From NCBI GenBank assembly GCA_027943335.1, contig BSBK01001538.1, positions 1 to 64,000 of the forward strand: a stretch of 64,000 bases of DNA, written 5' to 3'. A model generated the notes under the pieces. The model was not told where the DNA came from and made no database searches. It saw only the letters and a program-made list of their open reading frames with translations. Of the stretch, positions 1 to 10,754 are shown in pieces (position 1 is the stretch's first letter; each line of letters opens with the position of its first letter). The position numbers and the translations under genes are program-made. The stretch is from Chamaecyparis obtusa (lineage: Eukaryota > Streptophyta > Pinopsida > Cupressales > Cupressaceae).

Positions 1-5
1 TATGT

Positions 6-62
<57 letters not shown>
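1..62. repeat. TA dinucleotide microsatellite
   Basis: Nearly pure alternating TA with a few G interruptions at the left edge. It probably continues outside the window. Confidence 0.95.
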
Positions 63-65
<3 letters not shown>

Positions 66-89
66 GACAGTAAAGGGTTGGGTATTACA
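63..89 (+). mobile_element. possible 3' terminus of an LTR cut by the window edge
   Basis: The stretch ends in GGGTATTACA, a usual plus-strand LTR end. Directly after it begins sequence that matches the gag of the second element copy (compare 90-160 with 25210-25265). The match stops at this point, as expected if another element was inserted into the gag. The left part of that insertion is outside the window, so family and target duplication cannot be checked. Confidence 0.35.
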
Positions 90-1579
90 AGCCACACCTT
101 TAGATGTTGTTGCCTCTTGCTCATCAATATTGTTGGATGAATTGTTGATCTTAATTAAGTTCTTTGATTTCTAAAAATTGTTAAAATTATTGGATGTGAC
201 ATCACTCTTATCAACCATAGCCATTGGAGGGGTGCTCTCAAACTTACTCACTTGAAGCTGATAATTATGAAGCATTGTACATAACTCATTAAAAGAAGAG
301 AATTCAAAAAGTAGAATCTTATTTCTAATTTCTTTTTTTTGTAAAATAGCAATGAAAATGTGTTATAAATCAATGTCGGGCATAAGATAAAACATTTGAG
401 CATGCAAATGTTTAAATATACCAATAAAATCAGTCACTTTTTCTCTAACACCTTATTTACAATGCATTAAATCAATCAAAGAGATCTTAGGACCAATGTT
501 GTTTTGAAATTGTTGAATAAAAGCATAAGCAAGATTTTGGAAGGAGACAATAGAATAAGGAGGCAAAGAGCAATACTTTTGCTAGGCTTTGTCTTAGAAG
601 GTTCTAGTAAGCAATTTTTCAATGACCTATGGTCATGAGAGAAATCACTACACAAAGTTTGAAAGGTTTTAACATGAGTCAAATGATCACCCCTACTGTT
701 ATAGGTCTCAAGATGAGGAATCTCTATGTATTGCATGATAACAACATGAATGATATCCAAAGAAAAAAGACTAATAATATCGCAATTAGAAATATTGAAC
801 TTGGATTGAGTCACTGAAGCAATTTGTTGTTGTAATGAAGACATAGTTTGACTCAAGCTATTAATGGTAGAATTAGTAGAAATAATGGTAGGAGGATATA
901 TATTTGAAATATTTTTAGCGTTATGAGAAATGGAAGGAACAATTGAATATGAAAAGGGCACACTATTATAAGTGGGCATTGATGAAGGTAAATAAATACA
1001 TGGCATAATTGAAGGAATATAAGGAACATTAGGATTAGGGATGCTAACATGTGTAGGATTGATTTTTTTAATGAAAGTTGTTATGATAGGTGGAGCATAA
1101 GTGGACACACTAGGAATTGAGGTAGAAATAGGCATAGAGGTCTCAACACTAGTGGTAGGTGGAATGAAATCTATCTCTTGAGCACAATGTCTAATATGCT
1201 TGACATTATTATCAATGAGACGTGATATACTACACAAGATGTTAACTCCATGTTCATCATTATAAATTCATTTCCTCAATCCCTCTACAACTGAAATGAC
1301 TTTAGGATTAGATTTTTCTTGTCCTAGTCATTGTTCAAATTTATCAAAGTCATTGGAAAGTTTTTGGACTTGCATAGGAGGAACCCTTCCATCCTTATCT
1401 TCATCATGAGAATAATCTTAAGAGTTATTCTCCATGATAAGATTGATTCCACTAGTGTGCATGTTGGTCTCATCAAGATTCCTAAGAAAGAGAGAAGGCT
1501 CGGGATCAAATGAACCCAAAAGTCTATGACTTCTCCTAATTGGACTACTATAAGTAGGACTCGAAGGGATAACACTCAT
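90..1579 (-). pseudogene. gag: degenerate gag of a Tat-like Ty3/gypsy element (copy 1)
   Basis: Read leftwards from an ATG at 1579-1577. The frame resembles the gag of element 2 at 25320-26692: it opens MSVIPSSPTYS-like, has a Pro/Ser/Thr-rich linker, and then the motif HLETYNSRGD followed by HVKTFQTLCSDFSH. That is the start of the retrotransposon gag (capsid-like) domain. The longest open stretch is 1237-476, 253 codons; at least three in-frame stops lie before it, at the end of the N-terminal part, in the DKFEQ region and after EGLRK. The domain is cut off at about 90, where unrelated sequence begins. Gag normally forms the particle in which reverse transcription occurs; this copy cannot make a full protein. 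Confidence 0.75.
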
Positions 1580-1800
1580 GCACAAGGAAATGAAAGAAAA
1601 GATATAGGTCTAATGCAATTGTAAAATTTGAAATAGATATGTAATATAAAGGAAGTCTTTATAAAAGACACATCTAGCTATCAAATCCAAGGATGTAATG
1701 TAAACCATGCACAAGTAGATCTAGATCTAAATAAGATGCACATAAAGGGAATCTAACACCAAAATTAGAGTATAAATGTTATGAATTTGGTTCACCAAAA
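1580..1800 (-). other. leader between gag and 5' LTR, with primer binding site
   Basis: Noncoding stretch between the gag ATG and the LTR of copy 1. On the minus strand the LTR end is followed by TTT and then TGGTGAACCAAATTC (rc of about 1783-1797), a good position for a primer binding site because it starts with TGG. The matching site of element 2 reads TAGTGAACCCGACC. I cannot assign the primer tRNA. Confidence 0.5.
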
Positions 1801-3153
1801 TGTATAATGTGAAAATGGGGAGAGTAATGCAACGTAAAACATACTAAGTGAATTACTTCCCAATTTCATTTATTGCACATTAGGAAGGAAGAATGCCCCC
1901 AATTGGCTCAAGAGGTGACTCAATCACTAATTGAGAACAAGGTATGTCCTTCACTAAGTAAGGTAATGAATGAAATGAGAATGATTAAATGTTTTAATAA
2001 ATCTAATAGAAAAGTCACTAAAAAATTGATATTGAGTTGAAACTGATAGAAATGAAAATCAAAAGACAGAACTAACCCACTTAAGAAAATTCATTCAAAA
2101 ATGGTAGGTATAGGGTGAAATTCGATGTGTACTCAAGGACAAGGTGAAAATCAATCTGTGCCTAGCACTTTCAAATGAAATTTTCACAAAATTTGCAACC
2201 ATTCCTGTACTACCTAGAAAAAATCTGATGGCTTCATAACTTATTCCTACAAATAAAAAAATAGGGAAAAGGTTGGGAAAAGGGGTTTACCTTCATTAAA
2301 CACCTATTTATGAACCAACCTTGAAATATGTTAGAAATTTCATAAAGGAAATAACGTAAGAAGGTAAATTGATAATTTACGTTGCATAAAACCCTCATGA
2401 ATGGATGCAGAAATCACTCAAATCCATGAAGATGCTTGAATGTACTTGGAATCCAAAGAGTTGACTTTGGAATGTGATGTAGGATCAAGGGTTCACTCAC
2501 AAATGCATAGATCTATGATTGTCACTCCAAGATCAAGAATGTAGATATGCTTGATAACCACATGTAGAGAGAGAGAGAGAGATGAATGAATCTTCTTGCT
2601 TGATTGATAATTCCTCTACTTTGGCATTATGGAAGAGAAACTTACATCAATTAGAGAATATTGCCTTTGATTCTATGGATGTTGAAGAAATAAATACTTG
2701 GAGATATTGAATTGGACGCTTGACTTCAAAACTTGAATCCAAATCCTCAATTGCTCAACTTAATTGCTTGCTTGCTAGATGGATAGGTTGCACTTGATTG
2801 AATTATGCAAAATGAGGAGAGAAGAGATCCTTTTATACTAAATCCAAAAATTTGAGATTTAAATTTGATCCAGGTTGACCACAATTGAAAATGTCAAGAG
2901 AAGACCTCAATATCAGGCTTTGGGCAAAATTTGGGCCCAAAACCCTAGGAACAGATTGCCATTGGCGACATGTCCAAGGTAAAATAGGCTCAAATTTAAC
3001 CAGAACATTGAGGATGGTGAATAAGTGCATAAAAAGAAGAATTAGGTCACATGGATCAAGCATAACAAGCATTTGGACCTTAAAATCACCAAAATGGGGC
3101 CTAATAGGTCCTAAAACATCCAATTATGGGTGCTAACATTTTAGGGCTATATA
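1801..3153 (-). repeat. 5' LTR of Tat-like copy 1 (same family as element 2)
   Basis: Plus-strand sequence starts TGTATAATGTGAAAATGGGG and ends near CTAACATTTTAGGGCTATA. It aligns along its length with the two LTRs of element 2 (20919-22315 and 26912-28313): shared blocks include GGAAGGAAGAATG-like, CACTCCAAGATC-like and AAAATGGGGCCTAATAG near the end. Because gag lies to its left on the minus strand, this is the upstream LTR. A TTATAC-like TATA region lies at about 2830. The rest of the element is off the left edge or deleted. Confidence 0.8.
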
Positions 3154-3573
3154 ATTATTACAAATAAGATAGAAGTACACATAAATATTTAAAAAAATTA
3201 TTATTTAGGTTGATAATATAACTTAAATAATGGAAACATTAAATTATATATTCATTTTAATTAAAGCTATTATTTCCAACCAAGGAATACAATAAATACT
3301 ATTTATAATATTTGTTATCTCTTAAAGTTCCACCCTATTAAGTTGCAGACCTAGTAACTTTGAGAAACATGGGATCTTTCCAGGTTTGTGGGTTACCTAA
3401 GAGGAAAGAACCTTCATAGAAGGATGACTTTCTACAGTAAAAATTAATCCAACTCTATTTCTTTTAGAGGGAATGGTAAGAAGCAACTGTTATACACTAA
3501 GTTTTGCACCCTTTTCAAGCTCTCTTGGTCTTGATAACCTAGTATAACTTTGGGATCATCTATAGGTTGTGGG
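3154..3573. other. host sequence left of element 1, no gene seen
   Basis: AT-rich DNA without a supported ORF. Its right end is the target GTGGG (3569-3573). It continues at 13769 if element 1 is removed. Confidence 0.7.
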
Positions 3574-4648
3574 TGTATGCACCCTAAAATGGTCGCCTAG
3601 ACCTTGGGCCCCATTTCTACAATTTATCAAATCTTTGAATCAATATTTTCAAATATCAATATCAATTATATCAATTTCCTTGATTAAATCATAATCAATT
3701 CAATATTTCCTAAGGTTTGAGCCTTATTTAATTTAAAAGAGAAAAAAATAAAAATCTTATTTAATTAAGAGAACATGCTCCCTTTTAATTAATTAAAAAT
3801 CTCTTTTAATTAAATAATAAAATCACTTTATCCTAAGCCTTTATTTAATTAAAAAGAATTTCCTCCCTTTTTATTTAAATAAAAAATCCTCACTTTTCTT
3901 CTTATCCTAAGTTGCACAAATAAAGCATTATTCTTATTTTATAAAAAGGGAAAAAACACTTTTTGTCTTATGTGAGACACAAAAGTCAACTCTTATTTTT
4001 CTATTGAAGGATATTTGTGCACAAGAATCAAGCTTCCATTTTTCTCCACCCTTGATTAAGTCTTTTGCCTCTTAATCTCAATGGTCCATTTTCATCTCAT
4101 TTCTTATAAAAGGAGAGCTCTCTCCTTCATTTTCATTTTAGGTTTTTATGCTAATGTTATGCTGCAGGTTTTCTAGGTCATTTGAAGCTCTTTGAAGACA
4201 TTCTTGCATTCAAGCTTTGAAGACATTGTTGTTGCATTTCATTTAGCTTATTTTCTTACATCATAGTTGCATAATCATGACATTTTTAGTATAGATTTCC
4301 TTTATGCAATAGATTAATCTCACATAGCTTAATAGGAGGATTTGTAACACTTGCATTTTCCTTTCATAGCATAGCTTGCATCTTTCATTCTCATAGATTA
4401 GTTTGCATTGCATTGCATCCATATTGATTTCATTGGAGATATTGGCATTGTTGCCCTTGTCTTTGATTTGGAATCTCTCTTTGTGTGGTTGACTAGCAAG
4501 GTCATGAGTTTATAGCTCTAGTTGAGAGCAATTTTACAAATCTTGCAACTCCATGCATAAAGAGCTATGGATCGATTTGTGAGGGCTCATTGTTGAGTTT
4601 TCTTGCATGTAAGGATTCATAGAAGTGTGGTCACATTTTCACCATACA
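3574..4648 (+). repeat. 5' LTR of element 1
   Basis: Starts TGTATGCACCCTAAAATGG and ends ACCATACA. It is 1075 bp and collinear with 12693-13768. The U3 part is rich in AATTAA. A TATA box lies at 4105-4112 and the PBS begins 5 bp after the LTR end. Confidence 0.95.
4105..4122 (+). promoter_or_regulatory. candidate LTR promoter: TATA box plus GAGAGCTCTC palindrome
   Basis: TATAAAAG at 4105-4112 is followed at once by the perfect palindrome GAGAGCTCTC (4113-4122). Both are unchanged in the 3' LTR (TATAAAAG at 13225-13232). Position and conservation fit a U3/R promoter; the transcription start is not determined. Confidence 0.6.
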
Positions 4649-4652
4649 TTTT

Positions 4653-4670
4653 TGGCGCCCACCGTGGGGC
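4653..4670 (+). other. primer binding site, tRNA-Lys type
   Basis: TGGCGCCCACCGTGGGGC lies 4 bp after the LTR end. From memory of plant tRNA-Lys(CUU), this is complementary to its 3' end for all 18 bases. Element 4 carries the same site with one change. Confidence 0.85.
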
Positions 4671-4794
4671 AGAGTAGATTAGCTTTGTCCTTTAATTTTG
4701 CATTTTTCATCATTTTTTTGGGCATATTTTCAGCTTAATTTGCGGTCTCTGGTTTTCTGTTTTGAGTTTTTTGTGTACAAATTTTACCAAGTCA

Positions 4795-5165
4795 GTTTTT
4801 GCGCATTTGTCCATGATTCCTGCGCATTCTTCATGATCTGTTGCGCATATACATTTTCTGCACTTTTGCCTCTCTGTTTTGCACATACATAAAGTTCTGT
4901 GACGCATACATATTTTCTGCGCATTCATTCACTATTCCTGCGCATCCATTTTTGGCAGTTTTCCAGCATTTTTTTTTTCTGTCATACTTTCTGCGCATTG
5001 GTTTCACTGTTCTGCCATCTATTTAACATTGCTCGGCATTTATAATTTCTGTGCATTTATTCTTATTTGTTGCGCATTCATTTAACTGTCCTGCGCATTC
5101 GTATATTCTGCGCTAACATTTCTATTTGTTGCACTTTTATTCACTGTTTTTGCGCATCTGTACTG
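4795..5165 (+). repeat. leader array with TGCGCATT core, ~21-bp period
   Basis: The hexamer GCGCAT occurs nine times, starting at 4801, 4822, 4843, 4919, 4940, 4993, 5072, 5093 and 5152. Four spacings are exactly 21 bp. Decayed copies such as GACGCATAC and TGTGCATT fill the gaps. The units are T-rich (TTYACTRTTC-like) around the CpG-bearing core. The array lies between the PBS and the ORF, as in element 4. Confidence 0.85.
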
Positions 5166-7143
5166 TTGCCTATACCTGACAGTGAGTTGTTTTGAGCTAT
5201 TTTATCTATCTTGCAAGTTTCAGGTTCTTAGCTATCTTTTTGAAAAAAATTGAAAATTTTAGTGTTTTCAAATCCACCCATTTTTGAAATTTTTTTGCAA
5301 ACGGTATCAAAAATTGAAGTGTTATATATCGTTGGAAAGGTCTTTCCGAGCCTAATCCAACCATGATGGTTTTATTTTCAGATTTTGTCATTTGATCAAT
5401 TTTTTTTTGCAGATTATCTGATTTTTTATGTGCTAACCATTGTTAGATTTTGGATTTTGCTAACCTTTTGTTGGTCTAACAAGTTGTTTTGAAGGTGTTC
5501 TTGCTTTCATGGAAAATGCTTAAAATTGCTTGAGGTACTTTGTTCCATCTCTACAACATTTGGATTTTGGGATTAAAATTGAATCTCTCATGTGTTTGGC
5601 TTGAGTGTTTACATGCTTTCATAGAACACATTTCAATTGATGCTCTTAATGAGAAATGAATGAACATAGATTTGCTTTCATACAAGTTTGTGTAAGTGAA
5701 TGCTTGTGTTTAAACCTTAAGTAATTCTTGGTTCCAATATCAAATATCTCATTGAGTGATTGAGGGCATGGATTCATTCCTTGTTTACATAAGGAGTTAA
5801 ATGCACCACTTTGTGGACTCACTCTATGTTTACTTGGAAAGTTAAATATTCTATTGTTCAACCCTTTTTCATTTGTGAGTAGTATTGATAAGCAACTTTA
5901 GATTACTTTTGATTGAGCTTGTTAGCTAAATTGGGTGTTGGACTCACTTATTTCTAATCGCCCCTCATTACTACCCTTTGGATGCAAGGTCAGCATTCAT
6001 ACATAAGGGAGGGGTCTACTTGAAAAGAGTGTTAAGTGTTTCACAAAGTTTCCCCCTTTTTATGCTTTCTTGATCTCGTTAGTTTTCTAAGGTGTGGACT
6101 CACTTTGAGTTTGTGTGAGGAGTTAAATGTTCCACTTTTGAACTCACTTTGAGTTTGTGTGAGGAGTTAAATGTTCCACCTTGTGGACTCACTTCACATT
6201 CATTTGAAGAGTTAAATGTTCCACTTTTGGACTCACTTTACATTCACTTGAAGAGTTAAATATTTTACTTTTGGACTCGCTTCACATTCACTTGAAGAGT
6301 TAAATGTTCCACTTTTGGACTCACTTCACATTTACTTGAAGAGTTAAGTGTTCCACCTTTAGTGCTTTAAATACTTTTGATAGTGAATTACTTAATTTTA
6401 TTTTTAGAAGGCCTATTTGGGGACACACCACCTCAAAGGACGACCTTAACTCCCATGTTCCGATGGAGTATAAATAGCGGGTGGTGAATCGAAAGACACC
6501 TCTCTTGGGAATTGAGTTTGATATCACTCTTGGCTAAGCCTCAAAGAAATTTATACCTTTGAGAAGTGAAGGAAGAGATTTGGGTTACCGTCTCCCCCTA
6601 GCTGTGTGATTTTGGATTCTTCTCATCTATGGATTTGGGCCTCACATACCTTACGTATATTGAGGACTTCTTAGAAAGCCACGTATATCCTTGTAGACAA
6701 CTTGTTAAAGTGTTGTTATGTTTTATGTGCCTGCTAAAACATTTTCAAGAACATACACAAGTAGAACCTTTAAGGAGTAGAAATACTAAGTCACTATACT
6801 TGTTCATGCGCAAGGTTGCTTTGTCCCTTGTCCATTGCTTGAAGACTATTTACTTGAACTCCCTGGTTGCTGTTTTATGTGCTTGATCATCATTGCGAAA
6901 TCTTTTGAAAGATCTAATTGGAATATTGAAACTGAGTTTCATCCTGCTGTAGTGAGTTCTCCTTAGAAGCTTGGTCTTCCTTGGTCAGTCTAGATCTTAG
7001 ATCCTAAGTGCTGTCATGTTACTCAAAATCTCAATGAACGTTATGGTATTGATTGCACAAGATGACTCTTAGTCTTCTTTCTTCTTCATTTCCCATGTTC
7101 TTCTAAAGTCTTCTATTCCCATGAGAAATTCTTCTTCTTCTTC
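5166..7143 (+). other. long untranslated leader of element 1
   Basis: Nearly 2 kb with no supported ORF. It contains the 44-bp minisatellite at 6096-6360 and looser copies of the same unit around 5780-5830. Just before the ORF comes a CTT-rich stretch (7075-7200). Short ORFs here have no recognisable content. Confidence 0.7.
6096..6360 (+). repeat. 44-bp minisatellite, six units
   Basis: Units begin with GGACTCACTT or a close variant at 6096, 6140, 6185, 6229, 6273 and 6317. Each contains GAGTTAAATGTTCCAC near the end. The first two units carry TTTGAGTTTGTGTGAGG, the later four TTCACATTCACTTGAAG, so the array has two subtypes. Confidence 0.95.
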
Positions 7144-9750
7144 TTGATTCTTTTCCTCTTACTATCTAGTCTACCTTCTTCTATTCATCTATTCATTTCT
7201 TCCATGCTTGATTCCTCCTCTTCTATAACCATGAATCTTGACTATCTGGTTTTGGAACCTTTATTAAGAATAGATGATCTTGAGCTCATTGATGTATTCA
7301 AAAAGTGTTGTTCCTCCAAAATTCTCATGAGTGACGAATTTATGACAAAAATAAAAGAAAAATTGATTAAATCAGACGCCTTTGCTAGAATCATACTCAT
7401 GATCTCATCTAAATATTCTTCATCTTCTAAATCTTCTCATCATTCCTCACATTCTAAATCTTATCATGATTCTTCTAAACACTATTCACATTCTTCATCT
7501 TCCAAATCTTATCATGACTCTTCTAAACATTATTCAAAGTCCTCATTATCCAAGTCCTCTTCCTACACTAAGTCTTTAATTTCCTCTTCTTCACGATCTC
7601 ATTCTTCTTCTACTTCTTCAAAGAGTCTTACTTCTCTTCACAAGACATATCATAATGAGCAACATAATAGTCCTTATGATACCTCTTCCACGAAGAGTGA
7701 CGCACCCACCTATGATGAATATGATGACTATGATGATGGACAATGTAGTGATACCTATGACACCTCTATTCCTAAGAGTCCTCCTAGTCGTGTCCTTGTG
7801 CTTACTGGAAATGGGTCCTCGTATTGGAAAGATCATGATGGTGATTCGTATGATTCAGATTTTGAAAAAGACTTTGATGAGTTTTGTGAACAATACCTTG
7901 ATTGTGATCCATCTACTACTACTGAGGACTGTAGAATGCACCATGCCAATTTGAAATGTCAATACTATAAGAATTCTTCCTCTAAGAACTCTCATGTTGA
8001 AAATAAAGATGAAACTCTCAAGCAAGATCATGTTAATGCTAAACCTTTGTCTTGTGATGGTTCCCTTCCATCCTCTACTTCATCCAATGCCCATACATTT
8101 CCTAAAGCTTCTGAGTCTTCCAAATCTTTCACAAATTCTTCATCCAACAAAGATCCTAAGGCTTTTCATGTGGTTCCCTATAGTTATCCTCAAGGGCTAC
8201 CTCTTAAAGAAACTCAAGCTAACCTTCACTTGGCTACAAATACTTTCAATAATGTCGAACCTAAAGAGCCTAAGCCTTTATACGCTACTTTATCTAGTTC
8301 TTCCTCATCATTTTCAAAGTCTTCCATACAATTCCAACATGCTTCCTTGTCTTTAGAAGTAGCTCCATGTCAAGAGGACTCTAAAAATGATAAAGAAAAA
8401 AACATAAAGAAAGATCAAGATCAAGGACCCTCCATTTCATCCAATTCTTTTCATGATGTCTCTCCTCCATTTCATAATTCTTTTGATCCTTTACACCCTT
8501 CCTCATTTATTCCACCATGTTTTAAATCTTCTCCTAAGCAAGATCAAGCTACTACTTACACCGCTGAGCTTATTGAAAATAAAAATAACCTTACCACACT
8601 TGCACTCTTCAAATATGAGACTTTCATTAAGGTTATTAAAAATGGTGTTGTTACTTTTCATGTTAAGCTTATTGAAAATAAAGAAAAAAATGATGCGTTT
8701 ATGCTATTCGAAGATCTTTGTCAAGATCAAAGTCTTTCATCTTCTTTCTCTACCATTCCATGTTCACTTCCACTTTCTACTCTTCCTAAGTCTTTGCAAG
8801 CTTTGAATGATCATATCAAAGAAGGTGCTCCTATTCAAGATGTCCAGGATCCTGTTGAAAATCCTAATGCTCCCTCTAAAGATGTTGATATCCTTGGTTG
8901 TCATATAGATGCTAATGAAATTATTGATTATTCTTTTGCGTCTTCCACATCCATCCTTGGACCTCCTCCACCAATACTAAGGGATTCACATCTTCCTTCC
9001 ATATTGGGTCCTTATGTCCCTTCACTTTCCCCTCCTAATTCTCCTAATTCATCATCTATTTTGGGTCCTTACATTCCTCCATCTCCTATCTTTCCTCAAG
9101 ATCAACATAGATATATACCCTTGAATCCTTTTCATCTACCTACCCATCTAAACCAGTCATATCCTCCTTCTTCTTCCACAAGTCCCAAGTCTTTTGGAAG
9201 TAATCTGAATGTTCAATACAAGAAAAAGAAGCAATACAAAAATCTATCAAAAAAAGAAGATCACCATGTCTCCTCTAATCGACATGGAGGTATAAAGTCA
9301 AAAGAGATATCTAAGAAGAAAACTACAAGACAAGTATGGGTTCCAAAATCCATCATTCAAAATATTCTCTCTAAATCATCAAAAAAAAATGAAAATCTTA
9401 CAACTATATGGATTCCAAAGTCTCTCTTGAAAGAGTCTAATATTGAACAAAAAGTGAAGTTGACATTCAAGCTTCCAAAGGCTTCCACTTCATCTTTTTC
9501 CAAAAATGTTCTTCCATTCCATGCGCCTAAACCGCAACCTCTGCTAAACATTCACCATATTCCTTCTCTTATTCCTTCCTTCACATTTCCTCTATCCTCT
9601 CGCCATCCTTCAAGGTGTGTGTTGACGTTGATTTTGCCTTCTTTTCTATCTCCCCTTTCACAATCCTTCAACTCATTATCCTTCTACCTTCTATCATTTT
9701 TCCTCATTTTCCTATTCCTCCTATCTTCCAACCTCACTCACTTTACATAA
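7144..9750 (+). CDS. 868-aa Ser-rich protein of element 1, function unknown
   Basis: The longest intact ORF in the window and the only coding candidate of element 1. The true start may be M21 (7204) or M30 (7231); the first 20 residues are hydrophobic and come from a CT-rich stretch. Residues about 30-75 (NLDYLVLEPLLRIDDLEL onwards) look globular and helical. Residues about 93-170 are a Ser/Lys/His-rich tract with repeated SKSYHDSSKHYS. An acidic Tyr/Asp segment follows (about 190-265, YDEYDDYDDG). Around 635-675 SILGPYVP-like units recur three times, and at about 745-785 WVPKSIIQNIL and WIPKSLLKESN form a repeated pair with basic flanks. The last 40 residues are hydrophobic and may be read-through. 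No zinc knuckle, DSG or xxDD motif is present. It could be a highly diverged gag or an accessory ORF; I do not recognise it. Confidence 0.6.
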   Translation: MILFLLLSSLPSSIHLFISSMLDSSSSITMNLDYLVLEPLLRIDDLELIDVFKKCCSSKILMSDEFMTKIKEKLIKSDAFARIILMISSKYSSSSKSSHHSSHSKSYHDSSKHYSHSSSSKSYHDSSKHYSKSSLSKSSSYTKSLISSSSRSHSSSTSSKSLTSLHKTYHNEQHNSPYDTSSTKSDAPTYDEYDDYDDGQCSDTYDTSIPKSPPSRVLVLTGNGSSYWKDHDGDSYDSDFEKDFDEFCEQYLDCDPSTTTEDCRMHHANLKCQYYKNSSSKNSHVENKDETLKQDHVNAKPLSCDGSLPSSTSSNAHTFPKASESSKSFTNSSSNKDPKAFHVVPYSYPQGLPLKETQANLHLATNTFNNVEPKEPKPLYATLSSSSSSFSKSSIQFQHASLSLEVAPCQEDSKNDKEKNIKKDQDQGPSISSNSFHDVSPPFHNSFDPLHPSSFIPPCFKSSPKQDQATTYTAELIENKNNLTTLALFKYETFIKVIKNGVVTFHVKLIENKEKNDAFMLFEDLCQDQSLSSSFSTIPCSLPLSTLPKSLQALNDHIKEGAPIQDVQDPVENPNAPSKDVDILGCHIDANEIIDYSFASSTSILGPPPPILRDSHLPSILGPYVPSLSPPNSPNSSSILGPYIPPSPIFPQDQHRYIPLNPFHLPTHLNQSYPPSSSTSPKSFGSNLNVQYKKKKQYKNLSKKEDHHVSSNRHGGIKSKEISKKKTTRQVWVPKSIIQNILSKSSKKNENLTTIWIPKSLLKESNIEQKVKLTFKLPKASTSSFSKNVLPFHAPKPQPLLNIHHIPSLIPSFTFPLSSRHPSRCVLTLILPSFLSPLSQSFNSLSFYLLSFFLIFLFLLSSNLTHFT

Positions 9751-9884
9751 AACTTTATCCTCCATTTTTCTCTTCCATCTTCTTTTCCCTATCAAAATCT
9801 TTGAGCATATCATTTTGAATCCTTGGCATATCATGGTTTATCCTTTCAAGGAGCACTATCTAAAAAGCTTGCCTTCTTCCAAAT

Positions 9885-10078
9885 TTTTTATTTTTTATTT
9901 TTAAAATAGAAAAATGAAAAAAGAAAAAAATAATAAAAAATAAAAAATGTGCCATGGTGAAAACTGGAAACAGGCGCCTTGGTAGCAAAAGTAAAGAAAA
10001 ATAAATTCGTCCTATGGTGAAAACCACTCCCTTGTGGCACCTTGGATAAGTACCGTGATGAAAATTTGGCAATCAGGC
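9885..10078 (+). repeat. A-rich GTGAAAAC spacer 1 of element 1
   Basis: An A-rich tract follows the ORF. Next comes GTGCCATGGTGAAAACTGG, then CAGGCGCCTTGGTAGCAAAAG, and then a related unit CCTATGGTGAAAACCACTCC with TTGTGGCACCTTGG. Very similar blocks occur at 10822-10940, 58060-58160 and 61642-61738. In element 4 these blocks flank the pol module. Confidence 0.8.
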
Positions 10079-10754
10079 ATCATACGTAGTTCTTCTACAT
10101 GTTTCATCCATTCCGTCTTCTCTCTTTGATCTTAACAATGTTGACCTATACATGAACATTTGGCTATCTTGTGAGCTATCTTACAATGATCTTTCTTTCA
10201 TTCCTTTCATGGTTAGCCTTCATATTCATTTTCCTTCATTCATTCTAGCCTTTTTCTATCTTTTTTCCCATCTGGTCTTGATATAATAAAAAGAGTAAAA
10301 AACACGATGCTATGAAACCTCTTGACATGTCTACTCCTTTGGGCTGCATCCTTTTCTTCTGTTGCATTACGCTTTTGTGACTTATCCTATGCTGGTCTTT
10401 CATTGCTTATCCAAATGTGCTTCACCTGATAATCTTCCCCTAGCTTGGGTGCTCTTGAGGAGTTTAACCTTGAGGATTTCTTCCCTCCATTTGCCTTCAT
10501 TCTCCTTTCCTCCATCTCTTTCACCAGCTTGATCATCCCTCTTGTTCTCCACCTTGCAACATTTTGGAACTACAGGATGTGATCTTGCTTGGGAGTTTGA
10601 TGCCCATTCTATCTGGGGGCATCCGTTGTATATACTTATTGATCCTGAAAAAATCTTAAAAAATGGTATATTGTAAAAAATTTTAAAATTTGAAAAATAT
10701 CTTGAAAAAATGATCATCTTAGTGAAGATCTAGTAATAGACGCTTTGATGTATC
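10079..10754 (+). other. short interval where pol is absent in element 1
   Basis: About 0.7 kb lies between the two GTGAAAAC spacers. In element 4 the corresponding interval (58170-61590) holds RT, RNase H and integrase. Here no such motif is seen in any frame; the minus-strand ORF over it looks like a chance reading. Confidence 0.55.

Noticed and set aside
4795..5165. CRISPR-like reading of the regularly spaced TGCGCATT cores
   Set aside because: The conserved core is far too short, spacing varies, no cas genes exist, and the setting is a plant retrotransposon leader.
7144..9750. The 868-aa ORF as a cellular Ser-rich gene captured by the element
   Set aside because: No intron traces, no recognisable cellular domain and no flanking host sequence inside the element; it cannot be excluded, but nothing supports it.
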